DNA of 31,588 nucleotides from a virus. Under the pieces are notes generated by a model, which was given only the letters and a program-made list of their open reading frames with translations, was not told where the DNA came from and did no database searches. The position numbers were made by a program, and so were the translations under genes. Numbering within the stretch: position 1 is the stretch's first letter; every line of letters starts with the position of its first letter. Shown here one piece after another: positions 1 to 8,098 of this stretch. The DNA lies in IMG/VR virus record IMGVR_UViG_3300022074_000219, positions 1 to 31,588 of that record; one strand, written 5' to 3'.

Positions 1-2
1 CA

Positions 3-782
3 GAGCAAAGTATAGAGTTTCAAACTGCTGATAGTGAAAGGATGCGTATTACTTCTGATGGCAAGGTTGGTATCGGAAAAACTGACCCTAATTATCCTTT
101 AGTCGTAGCAGGTACTAATCCAAAAGTGCAAATATACGATAGTGCTGGTAGTGGACAAACAAATCTTTATTTTGGAGATTCAGGCAGTAACTTAGCAGGA
201 TTTGTTATTTATCAGCATAGTGATAATGCTATGAGGTTTGGTACAGATGCGACAGAGAGAATGCGAATTGATGGTAATGGTGCTGTAATGTTTCATACTA
301 CTACAGCATTAGGAGCAACCACATCTCTTGCAGGAACTAATACTAATAATTTTACTGGAAAAACCACAACAGATACTTACTCTAATTTTTTAGGATTTGC
401 TAGTGGGGGTAATATAACTTATTACGTTACAGGACAAGGTAATTATTTTTATAATGGATCAGCAGTTTCAGATAGAGATTTAAAAGAAAACATAGAATCA
501 ATAACGGAATCTTCTTTGGCAAAAGTTAAACTACTTGAGCCTAAGACATTTAACTTTAAAGCAGACGATAATTTTGGTACTAATAAAAAAACAGGTTTTA
601 TAGCACAAGAAGTAGCAGCTATATTCGGCACAACAGATGGAGTAGCAACTGGTACAGATGGACAAAAAGATATGGGTATTGACCCAACAGCATTAATTGC
701 TCACTTAACTAAAGCAATCCAAGAACAACAAACACAGATTGAAGCCTTACAATCTGAAATTAACACTCTAAAAGGAGAATAA
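3..782 (+). CDS. Tail fibre C-terminal part with S74 intramolecular chaperone (5'-partial)
   Basis: The frame is open from base 3, so the gene begins outside the window; the internal Met at 42 is not a convincing start. The product is a beta-rich fibre segment with repeated 'ERMRI.S/D.G' motifs, typical of marine phage fibres. It ends in an endosialidase-type intramolecular chaperone (peptidase S74) with motif SDRDLKENI. Ser143 and Lys148 (counted from the Met at 42) match the Ser/Lys self-cleavage dyad spacing of S74 domains. A GFIAQEV segment and a C-terminal coiled coil (IQEQQTQIEALQ) follow. Such domains drive trimerisation and then cleave themselves off. The family is certain; the host receptor is unknown. 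It may be the 3' part of the gene cut at the right edge of the window. Confidence 0.9.
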   Translation, partial: EQSIEFQTADSERMRITSDGKVGIGKTDPNYPLVVAGTNPKVQIYDSAGSGQTNLYFGDSGSNLAGFVIYQHSDNAMRFGTDATERMRIDGNGAVMFHTTTALGATTSLAGTNTNNFTGKTTTDTYSNFLGFASGGNITYYVTGQGNYFYNGSAVSDRDLKENIESITESSLAKVKLLEPKTFNFKADDNFGTNKKTGFIAQEVAAIFGTTDGVATGTDGQKDMGIDPTALIAHLTKAIQEQQTQIEALQSEINTLKGE

Positions 783-783
783 A

Positions 784-1137
784 ATGGCAATATCATATGA
801 ATGGAATGTAGGTACTGTTGACACTTACCCTACAAAGGATTCTAAGTCTGATGTAGTGCATAATGTTCACTGGAGACTAACAGCTACTGACGACACCAAT
901 AAAGAAACTGTTGATGGAGTAGAAGTCAATATCACATCGGAAGTTTACGGTAGTCAATCAGTAGACACTTCAGACTTATCAAGCTTCAAAGCCTTTGCAG
1001 ACTTAGCAGCAAGCGATGTGCAAGGTTGGGTTGAAGCAGCTTTAGGAGCTGATGAAGTTACTGCAATGAAAGCTAGTCTTGATGCTAACATAGCTGCAAA
1101 GATTACACCTACATCTGTCACTAAAACTATAGGATAA
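784..1137 (+). CDS. Hypothetical tail-associated protein, 117 aa
   Basis: The gene starts one base after the fibre stop, with AGGAG just upstream of the ATG. The protein opens with a region of alternating beta character (YEWNVGTVDTYPT, then VHNVHWRLTATDD). A helical half follows that is rich in Ala, Asp and Ser. Proteins beginning like this are familiar next to fibre genes in marine phages, where they are annotated as hypothetical. There is no signal peptide or membrane segment. The tight spacing on both sides places it in the fibre operon. A role as a fibre accessory or assembly factor is inference from position only. Confidence 0.8.
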   Translation: MAISYEWNVGTVDTYPTKDSKSDVVHNVHWRLTATDDTNKETVDGVEVNITSEVYGSQSVDTSDLSSFKAFADLAASDVQGWVEAALGADEVTAMKASLDANIAAKITPTSVTKTIG

Positions 1138-1138
1138 T

Positions 1139-1861
1139 ATGACAACTAAAATACCTGCAGAATTATCAAGCACTCCCGGAATATCTGATAGTAGTAATGC
1201 TACGGCTATTACTATTGATAGTAATGAAGATGTGACAGTAAACAACGGAACTCTTACTTCTTCTGGTGCAAATGGAGTAGGTAATCAAGGTTTTCATATA
1301 ACTGATACAGGTTATAGCAAAACACATAAACTTTTTGGAGATAACTCATTACACATACAAGCTGATTCTGGTCAATCAATCTTAATAAAACCAAACGCAT
1401 CTGAGATAGCAAGGTTTACTTCTGATGGTCTAACTTTTAATGGCGATACAGCAGCAGCAAATGCCTTAGATGATTATGAAGAAGGAACTTGGACACCACA
1501 AATAACAGCAAGTGCAGGTTCGGCTGGTACAGCAGCTTATTCAAACCAAATTGGTCGATACACAAAAATTGGAAATAAAGTATTTTTTGAGTTTTCAGTT
1601 GTAATGACAAATAAAGGTAGCTGGTCAGCTTACACTAGAGTTTTAGGTTTTCCGTTTACTGCAAACAGCACAGGACTTTCACCTTTTGCAGTATCAAGAT
1701 TTCCAGACGATACCATTGGAGCAAATATGATAGCAGGTGAGTTACAACCTAATACTACCTACAGTTTTTTTACTACAGGTTCAAGGTTAGATAGTTTACA
1801 CGATATTAGCAATGTAGATACAGGATATTATTTAGTTGGTGCTGGTCACTACACAATTTAG
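1139..1861 (+). CDS. Tail fibre/receptor-binding protein, 240 aa
   Basis: The N-terminal part is rich in Ser, Thr, Asn and Gly. A short fibre-like region (IARFTSDGLTFNGDTAAAN) leads into the motif ALDDYEEGTWTPQ at about residue 119. That motif is a recurrent junction in marine phage fibres before a compact beta-sandwich tip. The last 110 residues (YTKIGNKVFFEFSV... GHYTI) look like this globular head, which is the probable receptor-contacting part. No S74 chaperone is present, unlike the flanking fibre genes. The ATG follows the previous stop by one base, so translation is probably coupled. The structural class is well supported; receptor specificity cannot be read. Confidence 0.8.
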   Translation: MTTKIPAELSSTPGISDSSNATAITIDSNEDVTVNNGTLTSSGANGVGNQGFHITDTGYSKTHKLFGDNSLHIQADSGQSILIKPNASEIARFTSDGLTFNGDTAAANALDDYEEGTWTPQITASAGSAGTAAYSNQIGRYTKIGNKVFFEFSVVMTNKGSWSAYTRVLGFPFTANSTGLSPFAVSRFPDDTIGANMIAGELQPNTTYSFFTTGSRLDSLHDISNVDTGYYLVGAGHYTI

Positions 1862-1869
1862 AGGTAAAA

Positions 1870-2151
1870 ATGGCAATAACAAAAGAAACAGTAGTAGATA
1901 AAATTGAAGTACTTGAAATGGGTCAAGTGCAAGTTAGGACTGCTACAGTAATAAAAGAAGATGACACAGAAGTTAATAGAACTTTTCATCGTCATGTCTT
2001 AAACCCTAGAACAAAATCAGGTGACACTTGGGGTGATACCGACATATCTGGTGAAGATGCTAGAGTTCAAGCGATTGCAAACGCAACTTGGACTGATGAT
2101 GTTAAGTCAGCTTATGAAACATTTATTGATTCTCAAGAACTGCCTGAATAG
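1870..2151 (+). CDS. Hypothetical fibre-region protein, 93 aa
   Basis: A good ribosome site (GAGGT, 5 bases before the ATG) sets the start. The product is acidic and soluble. It has a beta-like N-terminal half (KIEVLEMGQVQVRTATVIKEDD), an RTFHRHVLNP segment, then a helical C-terminus (WTDDVKSAYETFIDSQ). The spacing of hydrophobic residues suggests a small alpha/beta fold. Similar short proteins sit beside fibre genes in marine phage genomes without an assigned function. It lies between two fibre genes in one operon, so a structural or assembly accessory role is likely but unproven. Confidence 0.75.
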   Translation: MAITKETVVDKIEVLEMGQVQVRTATVIKEDDTEVNRTFHRHVLNPRTKSGDTWGDTDISGEDARVQAIANATWTDDVKSAYETFIDSQELPE

Positions 2152-2167
2152 TTTATAATAAAAAGCT

Positions 2168-2830
2168 ATGACAACGACAACTAACTTAGGATTAACCAAG
2201 CCAACCGTAGGTGGGTCTGATAATACTTGGGGTGGAACTTTAAACAATAACTTAGATTCTGTTGATGCCATATTTGCAGGAGCAGGTAACGGCACATCCG
2301 TTGGTTTAAACGTTGGTTCTGGTAAAACTTTAACTGTAGCTGGCACGGCCACAATATCAGGAACTTTAACTGTTCCAGATAACAGTATTGCTTTAGGCAC
2401 TAAAACGACTGGTAATTACATAGCAACCATAGCAGGAACTAGCAATGAAGTTGAAGTGTCTGGATCTGGTTCTGAAACGGCAGCAGTCACTATTGGTTTA
2501 CCTGCGGCGGTTACTGTCACTACAAGTGTAACTTCAGCGAGCTTTTTTTATTCTTCAGACGCAGCTTTGAAGGAAGATATACAAACTATTGAAAACCCTA
2601 TAGAAAAAGTTCAAAAACTAAGAGGCGTTAGCTATAAATGGAAAGATAGCGGTAAAAAAGATATTGGTTTAGTTGCCGACGAAGTACAAAAAGTATTACC
2701 TGAACTTGTTGTTGAGGACAAACACAAAAGAATGGATTACGGACACATGGTTGGTTTGTTAGTAGAAGCTCTTAAAGAACAACAAAAACAAATAGAAGAT
2801 TTAAAAAATGCCAACCGAAATAACAACTAA
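2168..2830 (+). CDS. Tail fibre protein with S74 intramolecular chaperone, 220 aa
   Basis: The N-terminal 50 residues (TNLGLTKPTVGG..NTWGGTLNNNLDSVDAIF) form the conserved fibre-base domain seen on many marine phage fibres. A short beta repeat region (VAGTATISGTLTV) follows. From residue 129 there is an S74 chaperone with SDAALKEDI. Ser130 and Lys135 form the expected self-cleavage dyad, followed by IGLVADEV and a terminal coiled coil. This is a complete but very short fibre: base domain, little shaft, chaperone. Its N-terminus is clearly paralogous to the gene starting at 31051. No clear Shine-Dalgarno precedes the ATG. Confidence 0.88.
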   Translation: MTTTTNLGLTKPTVGGSDNTWGGTLNNNLDSVDAIFAGAGNGTSVGLNVGSGKTLTVAGTATISGTLTVPDNSIALGTKTTGNYIATIAGTSNEVEVSGSGSETAAVTIGLPAAVTVTTSVTSASFFYSSDAALKEDIQTIENPIEKVQKLRGVSYKWKDSGKKDIGLVADEVQKVLPELVVEDKHKRMDYGHMVGLLVEALKEQQKQIEDLKNANRNNN

Positions 2831-3320
2831 AGTAGACGGCAACTCATCAGTTGTTGTTAGATACGGTCCTGGCTCTGGCGGTAACAGTAGACCAGAATTA
2901 GGTCGTTGGATAAAGATTACAAACAGCAGTTCACAAGCATCACCTTTGTTTGAAAACACAGAAACAGAAAAAAACAGCATGTATTCTAATATTGGATCTG
3001 CCAGCAACATAAGTGTTAAGTTTGGACAGTACGGAGCTAGCACAACCCTTTATAACAATACTTCAGCAATGGCTGTTATAAGTGGCGCTCCTTGTTGGTC
3101 GCCAAGTACGCCGTCAGCTACATACGTTACTCCACCTGCTTGTCCAAGTGGATTTTCTGACGGTGGTGTAACTAATACAAGAAACGCATCTACTTTTCAA
3201 ACAATAGGGCAAGCAGGAGTCAATCACACAGACCAACCTTGGATGTTTTATCAATACGCAGGATTTATTTGTCCATCTCCTTTTGTAGCCAACATATCAG
3301 TAAGAAATTGCACAGCATGA
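2808..3320 (+). CDS. Cysteine-containing putative tail protein, 170 aa
   Basis: The start overlaps the preceding fibre gene by 23 bases and the stop overlaps the next start (ATGA), so three genes are translationally linked. The protein is rich in Ser, Thr, Asn and Gly and beta-predicted, without a signal peptide. It has four cysteines (96, 112, 155, 168), rare in the neighbouring fibre proteins, in contexts such as PPACPSGF and FICPSPF that resemble disulphide-stabilised loops. It is probably a fibre tip or adhesin-like subunit. I do not recognise a named family. Its direct neighbour is a CxxC protein, which suggests that disulphide formation or reduction matters for it (inference). Confidence 0.72.
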   Translation: MPTEITTKVDGNSSVVVRYGPGSGGNSRPELGRWIKITNSSSQASPLFENTETEKNSMYSNIGSASNISVKFGQYGASTTLYNNTSAMAVISGAPCWSPSTPSATYVTPPACPSGFSDGGVTNTRNASTFQTIGQAGVNHTDQPWMFYQYAGFICPSPFVANISVRNCTA

Positions 3321-3673
3321 AAAAAATAGAATTAGATAAATTAGAAATTACTTTAGCTTCTGAACCTGAGCAAAAATTCGCTGTTTTACTCACTCAAGAA
3401 GATTGCGCTGATTGCACAGCTAACGAAAACAGATTAAAAAATGCTTTTTCATCTGTATCAGAGATTATTTGGTACAAAGTATATTTGACCGATGAAACGC
3501 CGTTTTTTGCTCCTTCTGTAGTACCAGCCGTTGTTTTCTTTGAAGGTAGAAATAGATTGTTTGAGGCTTTTGGTTTATTAGAAGATAGCAGTATGGATGC
3601 TTTTGTGCAGTTTGTTAGATCATCTTTAAATCTAACAGATGGGGAGAAATGGTTAAGTTCTACAGTTGAATAG
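3317..3673 (+). CDS. Thioredoxin-fold protein with CADC motif
   Basis: The start is taken at the ATG at 3317 because it overlaps the preceding stop as ATGA; an in-frame upstream extension would run deep into the previous gene. The 118-residue protein has beta-alpha-beta order with C30-A-D-C33 in the thioredoxin/glutaredoxin CxxC position. A VVPAVVFF segment (Pro70) lies at the usual cis-proline position, and a C-terminal helix closes the fold. These are the key sequence marks of the thioredoxin fold. It probably acts in the cytoplasm, since no signal peptide is present. The motif differs from the classical WCGPC, so its redox potential and partner are unknown. A scaffolding, non-catalytic use is possible. 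Confidence 0.72.
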   Translation: MKKIELDKLEITLASEPEQKFAVLLTQEDCADCTANENRLKNAFSSVSEIIWYKVYLTDETPFFAPSVVPAVVFFEGRNRLFEAFGLLEDSSMDAFVQFVRSSLNLTDGEKWLSSTVE

Positions 3674-3831
3674 TGGAACTAAAATCAATTAGAGACAAAA
3701 AATTAGCTATTTGTTCTGACTGCGAAAACTATAAAAAAACCATTAAAACTTGTAGTATTTGTAAGTGTATAATGCCTTTAAAAGTATTTATGAAAGGAAA
3801 TACTTGTCCAATAGGCAAGCATGAGGTATGA
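3673..3831 (+). CDS. Small zinc-binding-type protein, 52 aa, GTG start
   Basis: The frame begins with GTG, whose first base is the last base of the preceding TAG, and ends in TGA directly before the next ATG. It fills the whole gap between two tightly packed genes. The protein carries six cysteines (14, 17, 27, 30, 32, 45) as CxxC, CxxCxC and a terminal CPIGK. This pattern is seen in small cyanophage and marine phage proteins of unknown function and is typical of a zinc ribbon. No ATG start is available in the frame before the cysteines. Function unknown; a structural zinc site is likely. Confidence 0.75.
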   Translation: MELKSIRDKKLAICSDCENYKKTIKTCSICKCIMPLKVFMKGNTCPIGKHEV

Positions 3832-5349
3832 ATGGCTTTAATAAACATAACGCCGCCAGCAGGTATAGTTAAAAACGGAACTGAATACGCCAACAAAACT
3901 CGTTGGGTTGACGGTAATCTTGTGCGTTTTGAAAACGGTTTTCTAAAACCTTTGGGCGGTTGGCAAAACTTTTTTTCTTCTGGTTTAACAGGTACGCCAA
4001 TAGGCATGTACGCCTACAACGACAATAGCGGTAAGAAAGTTTTAGGTATTGGCACAAGAGAAAAAATCTACGTTTTTTACAACGAAAATAACTACGAAGT
4101 ACAACCAGGAGATTTTGTTAGCGACAAAAGTAACAATCCGTTAGGTTATGGAGCTGGGCTATACGGCAAAGAAGAATGGGGAGAAGCAAGAGAAGGTAAC
4201 GGAGATGCAGGCCCATCTGGTTTTGACTTTGAAACTAAATCATTCTCTTTTGATAACTACGGACAAAACTTACTTATATGTTCTGCTAGTGATGGCAGAG
4301 TGTTTGAGTGGAATCCATCTTCTCCAAGCTCAGTCACAACTCTTGCTAACGCACCAACAAATAATTTAGGTGTCATAGTTACTAACGAAAGGCACGTTGT
4401 TTGTATCGGTGCAGGTGGAGATCCTAGAAAAATACAATGGAGTGAAAGAGAAGATAACACGGCGTGGACTGCTGCTGCTAATAACACAGCAGGAGATTTA
4501 CAAATACCAACAGGAGGTCAAGCGCATTATGCGGTTAAATATAGAGGAGATATTATTATTTTTACTGACGTTGGTATCAACCGTTTGTATTATGTCGGAG
4601 CGCCTTTCACATATGGTATAGCTGAAGCAGGTACAAACTGTAAAGCTATTAGCAGAAGATGTATTGTGCAAGCAGGTGATTTTTTAACTTGGATGGGGGA
4701 GAACTCATTCTTTGTTTACGATGGCACAGTTAAAGAAATTAAGTCAGACGTACATGATTTTGTATTTGATGACTTAGACACAGTAAATAGATTAACAACT
4801 TGTGGTGGTCATAACCAAAAACACAATGAGATATGGTGGTTTTTTCCTACTGGTAGTGACCAATCAACGCCTAACAAATACGTTATCTGGAATTATTTAG
4901 AGAATGTATGGAGTACAGGTGAATTAAATAGAAGTTGTTGGATAGACGAAGGTGCTTTTGATTTTCCGTTAGCAGGCGACGCAAGCACAAATAACATAGT
5001 GCAACATGATTTTGGTGTGTTAGAAGGTTCGCCAGAGTTAGGCAGCAATACACCTTTTTGTGAAACAGGACCATTAGAAATAGGACAAGGCGACAGACTG
5101 GCACAAGTTAATCAATTAATACCTGATGAAAAGACTACAACTTTGCCTGGTATAACTCTTAGTTTTAAAGGCAGAAACACGCCGTTAGGCGCAGAAACAG
5201 ACTTTGGATCTTTTACGTTTGAAACTGACGGTTACACCGATGCTAGGTTTACAGCTAGACAAATGCAAATGAAGATTACAGGCGACACAAATCAAGCGTT
5301 TCAAGTAGGTAACATTAGAGCTGACATTAAACAAAGAGGCAGAAGATAA
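3832..5349 (+). CDS. P22 gp10-like stabilisation/tail-nozzle protein, 505 aa
   Basis: The N-terminus (ALINITPPAGIVKNGTEYANKTRWVDGNLVRF, quoted here in part) matches what is known of the phage stabilisation family (P22 gp10, packaged DNA stabilisation). In P22 this protein forms the tail-machine ring beneath the adaptor and closes the head after packaging. The length is close to the family norm (about 470-500). The body is beta-rich with repeated WxxG and Y/F-rich strands, consistent with a beta-propeller-like fold. It sits at the head of the ejection gene block, as expected in P22-like gene order. The ATG follows the previous TGA without a gap. The family call is good; the exact fold is inferred. 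Confidence 0.82.
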   Translation: MALINITPPAGIVKNGTEYANKTRWVDGNLVRFENGFLKPLGGWQNFFSSGLTGTPIGMYAYNDNSGKKVLGIGTREKIYVFYNENNYEVQPGDFVSDKSNNPLGYGAGLYGKEEWGEAREGNGDAGPSGFDFETKSFSFDNYGQNLLICSASDGRVFEWNPSSPSSVTTLANAPTNNLGVIVTNERHVVCIGAGGDPRKIQWSEREDNTAWTAAANNTAGDLQIPTGGQAHYAVKYRGDIIIFTDVGINRLYYVGAPFTYGIAEAGTNCKAISRRCIVQAGDFLTWMGENSFFVYDGTVKEIKSDVHDFVFDDLDTVNRLTTCGGHNQKHNEIWWFFPTGSDQSTPNKYVIWNYLENVWSTGELNRSCWIDEGAFDFPLAGDASTNNIVQHDFGVLEGSPELGSNTPFCETGPLEIGQGDRLAQVNQLIPDEKTTTLPGITLSFKGRNTPLGAETDFGSFTFETDGYTDARFTARQMQMKITGDTNQAFQVGNIRADIKQRGRR

Positions 5350-5714
5350 TGAATCTCTCTGCTAAAGAACAATATATTCAAAGAGCTACTAACGTAAAAT
5401 ATTCTTTTTCGGCTACTACACAGCAAACTATTTACACAGCACCAACAGGCGATGATTTTACTTTTGCTATAGTTGAAGGCATATTTGCTTGCGATCACGG
5501 AAATCAACAAACAAACTTAGATATATCAATAACCGATACAAGTTCTGTTGAGTTTTTCTTATTTAAGCAAAAAAACATAAGCGCACATGAAACAATAGAA
5601 TTAGTTGTTAATTCTGGTTTAATTTTAAAACAAGGCGAAATCATCAAAGCGCAAGTTAATCACGCAAATATAGATTTAGTTTTTAGTGTTATAGAATATG
5701 CAAAAGGTGACTAA
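5349..5714 (+). CDS. Hypothetical beta-rich virion protein, 121 aa
   Basis: The ATG overlaps the TAA of the gp10-like gene by one base, and GAGG lies about 9 bases upstream. The sequence alternates polar and hydrophobic residues across its length (YSFSATTQQTIYTAP, then TNLDISITDTSSVEFFLFKQ). This is typical of a small jelly-roll or Ig-like domain, and there are no membrane or signal segments. In many marine podovirus-like genomes a protein of this size follows the gp10 homologue and is annotated as hypothetical or decoration-like. A virion role is likely from operon position; no specific function can be claimed. Confidence 0.75.
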   Translation: MNLSAKEQYIQRATNVKYSFSATTQQTIYTAPTGDDFTFAIVEGIFACDHGNQQTNLDISITDTSSVEFFLFKQKNISAHETIELVVNSGLILKQGEIIKAQVNHANIDLVFSVIEYAKGD

Positions 5715-6078
5715 ATTACCTGAATGGCAGGAACAATGGCAACGTTGTAAACCTTACATAGAAAAAGCGGTCAAATACCAAGATTCATATACAATAGACG
5801 ACATAGAAGATAAAATTCGTGAAGGTTTATTCCATTTATGGCCTGGTGAAAGATCAGCTATAGTTACGCAGTTTGTTCTATTCCCCCAAGTGAAAGGATT
5901 AAACATATTATTTTGTGGTGGAGATTTCGAAGAATTGCAAGAAATGTTACCATATATAGAAGATTTTGCTCGCCGAGGCGGTATAAAACGTTTATACGGT
6001 GGTGGCAGAAAAGGATGGATTAGAAAACTAAAACATCTTGGTTTTGAAAAAGAATATTTAATTAAAAAGGATTTATAG
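5698..6078 (+). CDS. GNAT-like phage protein, possible internal virion component, 126 aa
   Basis: The start overlaps the previous gene by 17 bases and the stop abuts the next ATG. The protein has a mixed alpha/beta pattern with a central strand (KGLNILFCGGDFEELQEM) and the segment YGGGRKGWIRKLKHLGF near the C-terminus. That pattern recalls acyltransferase (GNAT) C-terminal helices seen in short phage proteins beside ejection genes. T7 gp13, also near the ejection proteins, has been likened to GNATs. The glycine-rich acetyl-CoA loop is not complete, so catalysis is doubtful. Assignment is by pattern and location only. Confidence 0.6.
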   Translation: MQKVTKLPEWQEQWQRCKPYIEKAVKYQDSYTIDDIEDKIREGLFHLWPGERSAIVTQFVLFPQVKGLNILFCGGDFEELQEMLPYIEDFARRGGIKRLYGGGRKGWIRKLKHLGFEKEYLIKKDL

Positions 6079-7164
6079 ATGTCAGAAGCATTACCATTTA
6101 TAGAAGCAGGAGCATCGTTATTAGGCGCTGCCCAAGGTTTTCAAGGTCAAGGGCCAACTGTAACTGAAACTGTTGGTGTTGATCCAGCTACACAAGCTAG
6201 GCAAGAAGATATTTACCAAAGAGCTTTAGGTTTAGCAGACCAACCTTTTATTCCGTACACAGGACCAATGGTTGCTGGCTTTACACCAGACCAATTAGCA
6301 GCGTTTGAAGGCCAAAGAGGTTTATTTGAACAAGCAGGTAGATTTGATCCAGGCGCTTTTCGACAATCATTATTAGAACAACAAGCACCACAGTTTGCAG
6401 ACCCAAGAAGAATACAAGCAAGATCTTTATTAGACGTTGATTTAGGCGCTTATCAATCGCCTTATCAACAGCAAGTTATTGATTTAGCAATGCAAGACAT
6501 TCAAAAGCAAGAAGATATTGCTAGAGGTGGAGCGCAAGATAGAGCTATCAGAGCAGGCGCTTTTGGTGGTTCTAGGTCTGCTATATTAGAAGGCGAAGCA
6601 ACCAGACCGTATGTTGAGCAGAAAGCTAGAACAGCAGCAGACTTGAGACAAAGAGGTTTTGAACAAGCTGCAAGATTAGCGGAATCTGATATTGCAAGAA
6701 GTATGAGAGCGCAAGAGTTCGATATATCTGGTGAAGCCGACGTAGCTAGACAAAGAGCTGCGGCAGGCTTAGCACAACAACAATTTCAAGCAGGTTTATT
6801 AGGCGGTCAAGAAAGAGCGCAACAACAAGCATTGGCTGGTTTATTAGGTATTGGTGGTCTACAACAAAGCCTCCAACAACAAGCTCTTGGCGCTGCTAGA
6901 GGTGAATTTGAAAGAGCATTACAATATCCTCTTCAACAGTTTGGTTTATTAAGTGGAGCAGCAAGTGGTATGCCTGTGCAACAAATAGGAACAACATCTA
7001 AGCAATTAGATCCTCTTGGCGCTGCTGCACAAGGCTTAGGTGGTTTGGGAAGATTTTTTGATTCATCATTATTTACACCACCACCATCAACTAATCCAGG
7101 AGCGTTTACTGCGTTGCCTGCACCTGTTAATTTTGGTCAAGGATTACCAACTATTGAATACTAA
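6079..7164 (+). CDS. Putative DNA ejection/internal virion protein A, 361 aa
   Basis: The protein is strongly rich in Gln, Ala, Gly and Leu, with long amphipathic helices between residues 100 and 280 (for example IARGGAQDRAIRAGAFGGSR and QERAQQQALAGLLGIGG). A small N-terminal segment, LPFIEAGASLLGAAQG, could insert into a membrane. Low-complexity helical proteins following a gp10 homologue are typical ejection or internal core proteins of podoviruses; P22 gp7, gp16 and gp20 occupy the same place. Sequence identity to those is not evident, so the call rests on composition and gene order. Confidence 0.7.
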   Translation: MSEALPFIEAGASLLGAAQGFQGQGPTVTETVGVDPATQARQEDIYQRALGLADQPFIPYTGPMVAGFTPDQLAAFEGQRGLFEQAGRFDPGAFRQSLLEQQAPQFADPRRIQARSLLDVDLGAYQSPYQQQVIDLAMQDIQKQEDIARGGAQDRAIRAGAFGGSRSAILEGEATRPYVEQKARTAADLRQRGFEQAARLAESDIARSMRAQEFDISGEADVARQRAAAGLAQQQFQAGLLGGQERAQQQALAGLLGIGGLQQSLQQQALGAARGEFERALQYPLQQFGLLSGAASGMPVQQIGTTSKQLDPLGAAAQGLGGLGRFFDSSLFTPPPSTNPGAFTALPAPVNFGQGLPTIEY

Positions 7165-7167
7165 ATT

Positions 7168-8091
7168 ATGAGCATAGGAATATTTGAAACTCCAGAGGAA
7201 CAACAAAAGTTTGTTCAAGGTCTTGGGAATATAGAAAGAAACTTACTAGGACAAAGCGCAAGACAACAAGCAATGTTAGGAGATCCGTCTTTACTAAATG
7301 CTTTGATGGAACAAACAATGCCAAAAACAAAAGAATTGACGGCTGCGCAAAAAGATTATGATTTTTTTAAAAATTTATCACCTGACCAAAAAGTACAATT
7401 TTTACAATCTACAGGTAGAGGGTCTGCTAGTCCTGAGTTACAAGAACTTATTAGAGCATCAAAATCTCCTGGCGGTTTAGATTTAACGTCTGGTGAAAAA
7501 AAAGTAGATGAAAAATTTGCTGATATTTACACAAAATGGCTAGGAGGAGAAAAACAACAGGCAGAATCTAATATAGTCAATTTAGAGAATAAATTAGAAA
7601 GGCTCGCTACTGGACAAGAAAATGTTTCAGGGCCATTAATAGGCGCAATGTATGATCCTTTAAAACCAATTATTTTTCCAGAGGCTACTGGATTTTTAGA
7701 CGAAGTAACTGATATTGTGTTTCAATCATTAAGGGCAACTTTAGGAGCGCAATTTACAGAAAACGAAGCTAAAAAATTAATAGCAGCAACCTTTAATCAA
7801 TCCTTAGATGAATCTTTAAATACACCAAGATTGCAAAGATTATTAGCAAAAGTTAAATCTATATATAACGAAAAACAAGCAAAATCAGATTTCTTTAATC
7901 TTAAAGGAACTCTTAAAGGTTATGAATCTAAACAAGAAACTTTTGATAGCATATTAGACGACATATTGTTTAGCGAATTCGAACAGTTAAATGAAGAACA
8001 AGTTTTAGAAAGATATAAAACGGCAAACACAGCAGAGGAGAGACAATCTATTTTAAGATTTGCAAAACAATTAAAAGAAAAACAGAAGTAA
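7168..8091 (+). CDS. Putative ejection/internal virion protein B, 307 aa
   Basis: This mostly helical, charged protein lies between two probable ejection proteins, with 3 and 7 base gaps. It contains helices such as EKKVDEKFADIYTKWLGGEK and a Glu/Lys/Gln-rich C-terminal coiled coil (LNEEQVLERYKTANTAEERQ). No Shine-Dalgarno is visible before the ATG, so translation is probably coupled to the upstream gene. Nothing in it identifies an enzyme; no transglycosylase Glu-Ser motif could be found. A role as an internal core protein is inferred from position and composition. Confidence 0.66.
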   Translation: MSIGIFETPEEQQKFVQGLGNIERNLLGQSARQQAMLGDPSLLNALMEQTMPKTKELTAAQKDYDFFKNLSPDQKVQFLQSTGRGSASPELQELIRASKSPGGLDLTSGEKKVDEKFADIYTKWLGGEKQQAESNIVNLENKLERLATGQENVSGPLIGAMYDPLKPIIFPEATGFLDEVTDIVFQSLRATLGAQFTENEAKKLIAATFNQSLDESLNTPRLQRLLAKVKSIYNEKQAKSDFFNLKGTLKGYESKQETFDSILDDILFSEFEQLNEEQVLERYKTANTAEERQSILRFAKQLKEKQK

Positions 8092-8098
8092 ACATAAA

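Noticed and set aside
3239-3316. Longer start of the thioredoxin-like gene
   Set aside because: The extension runs through the end of the preceding coding gene and precedes an ATGA overlap start that fits better.
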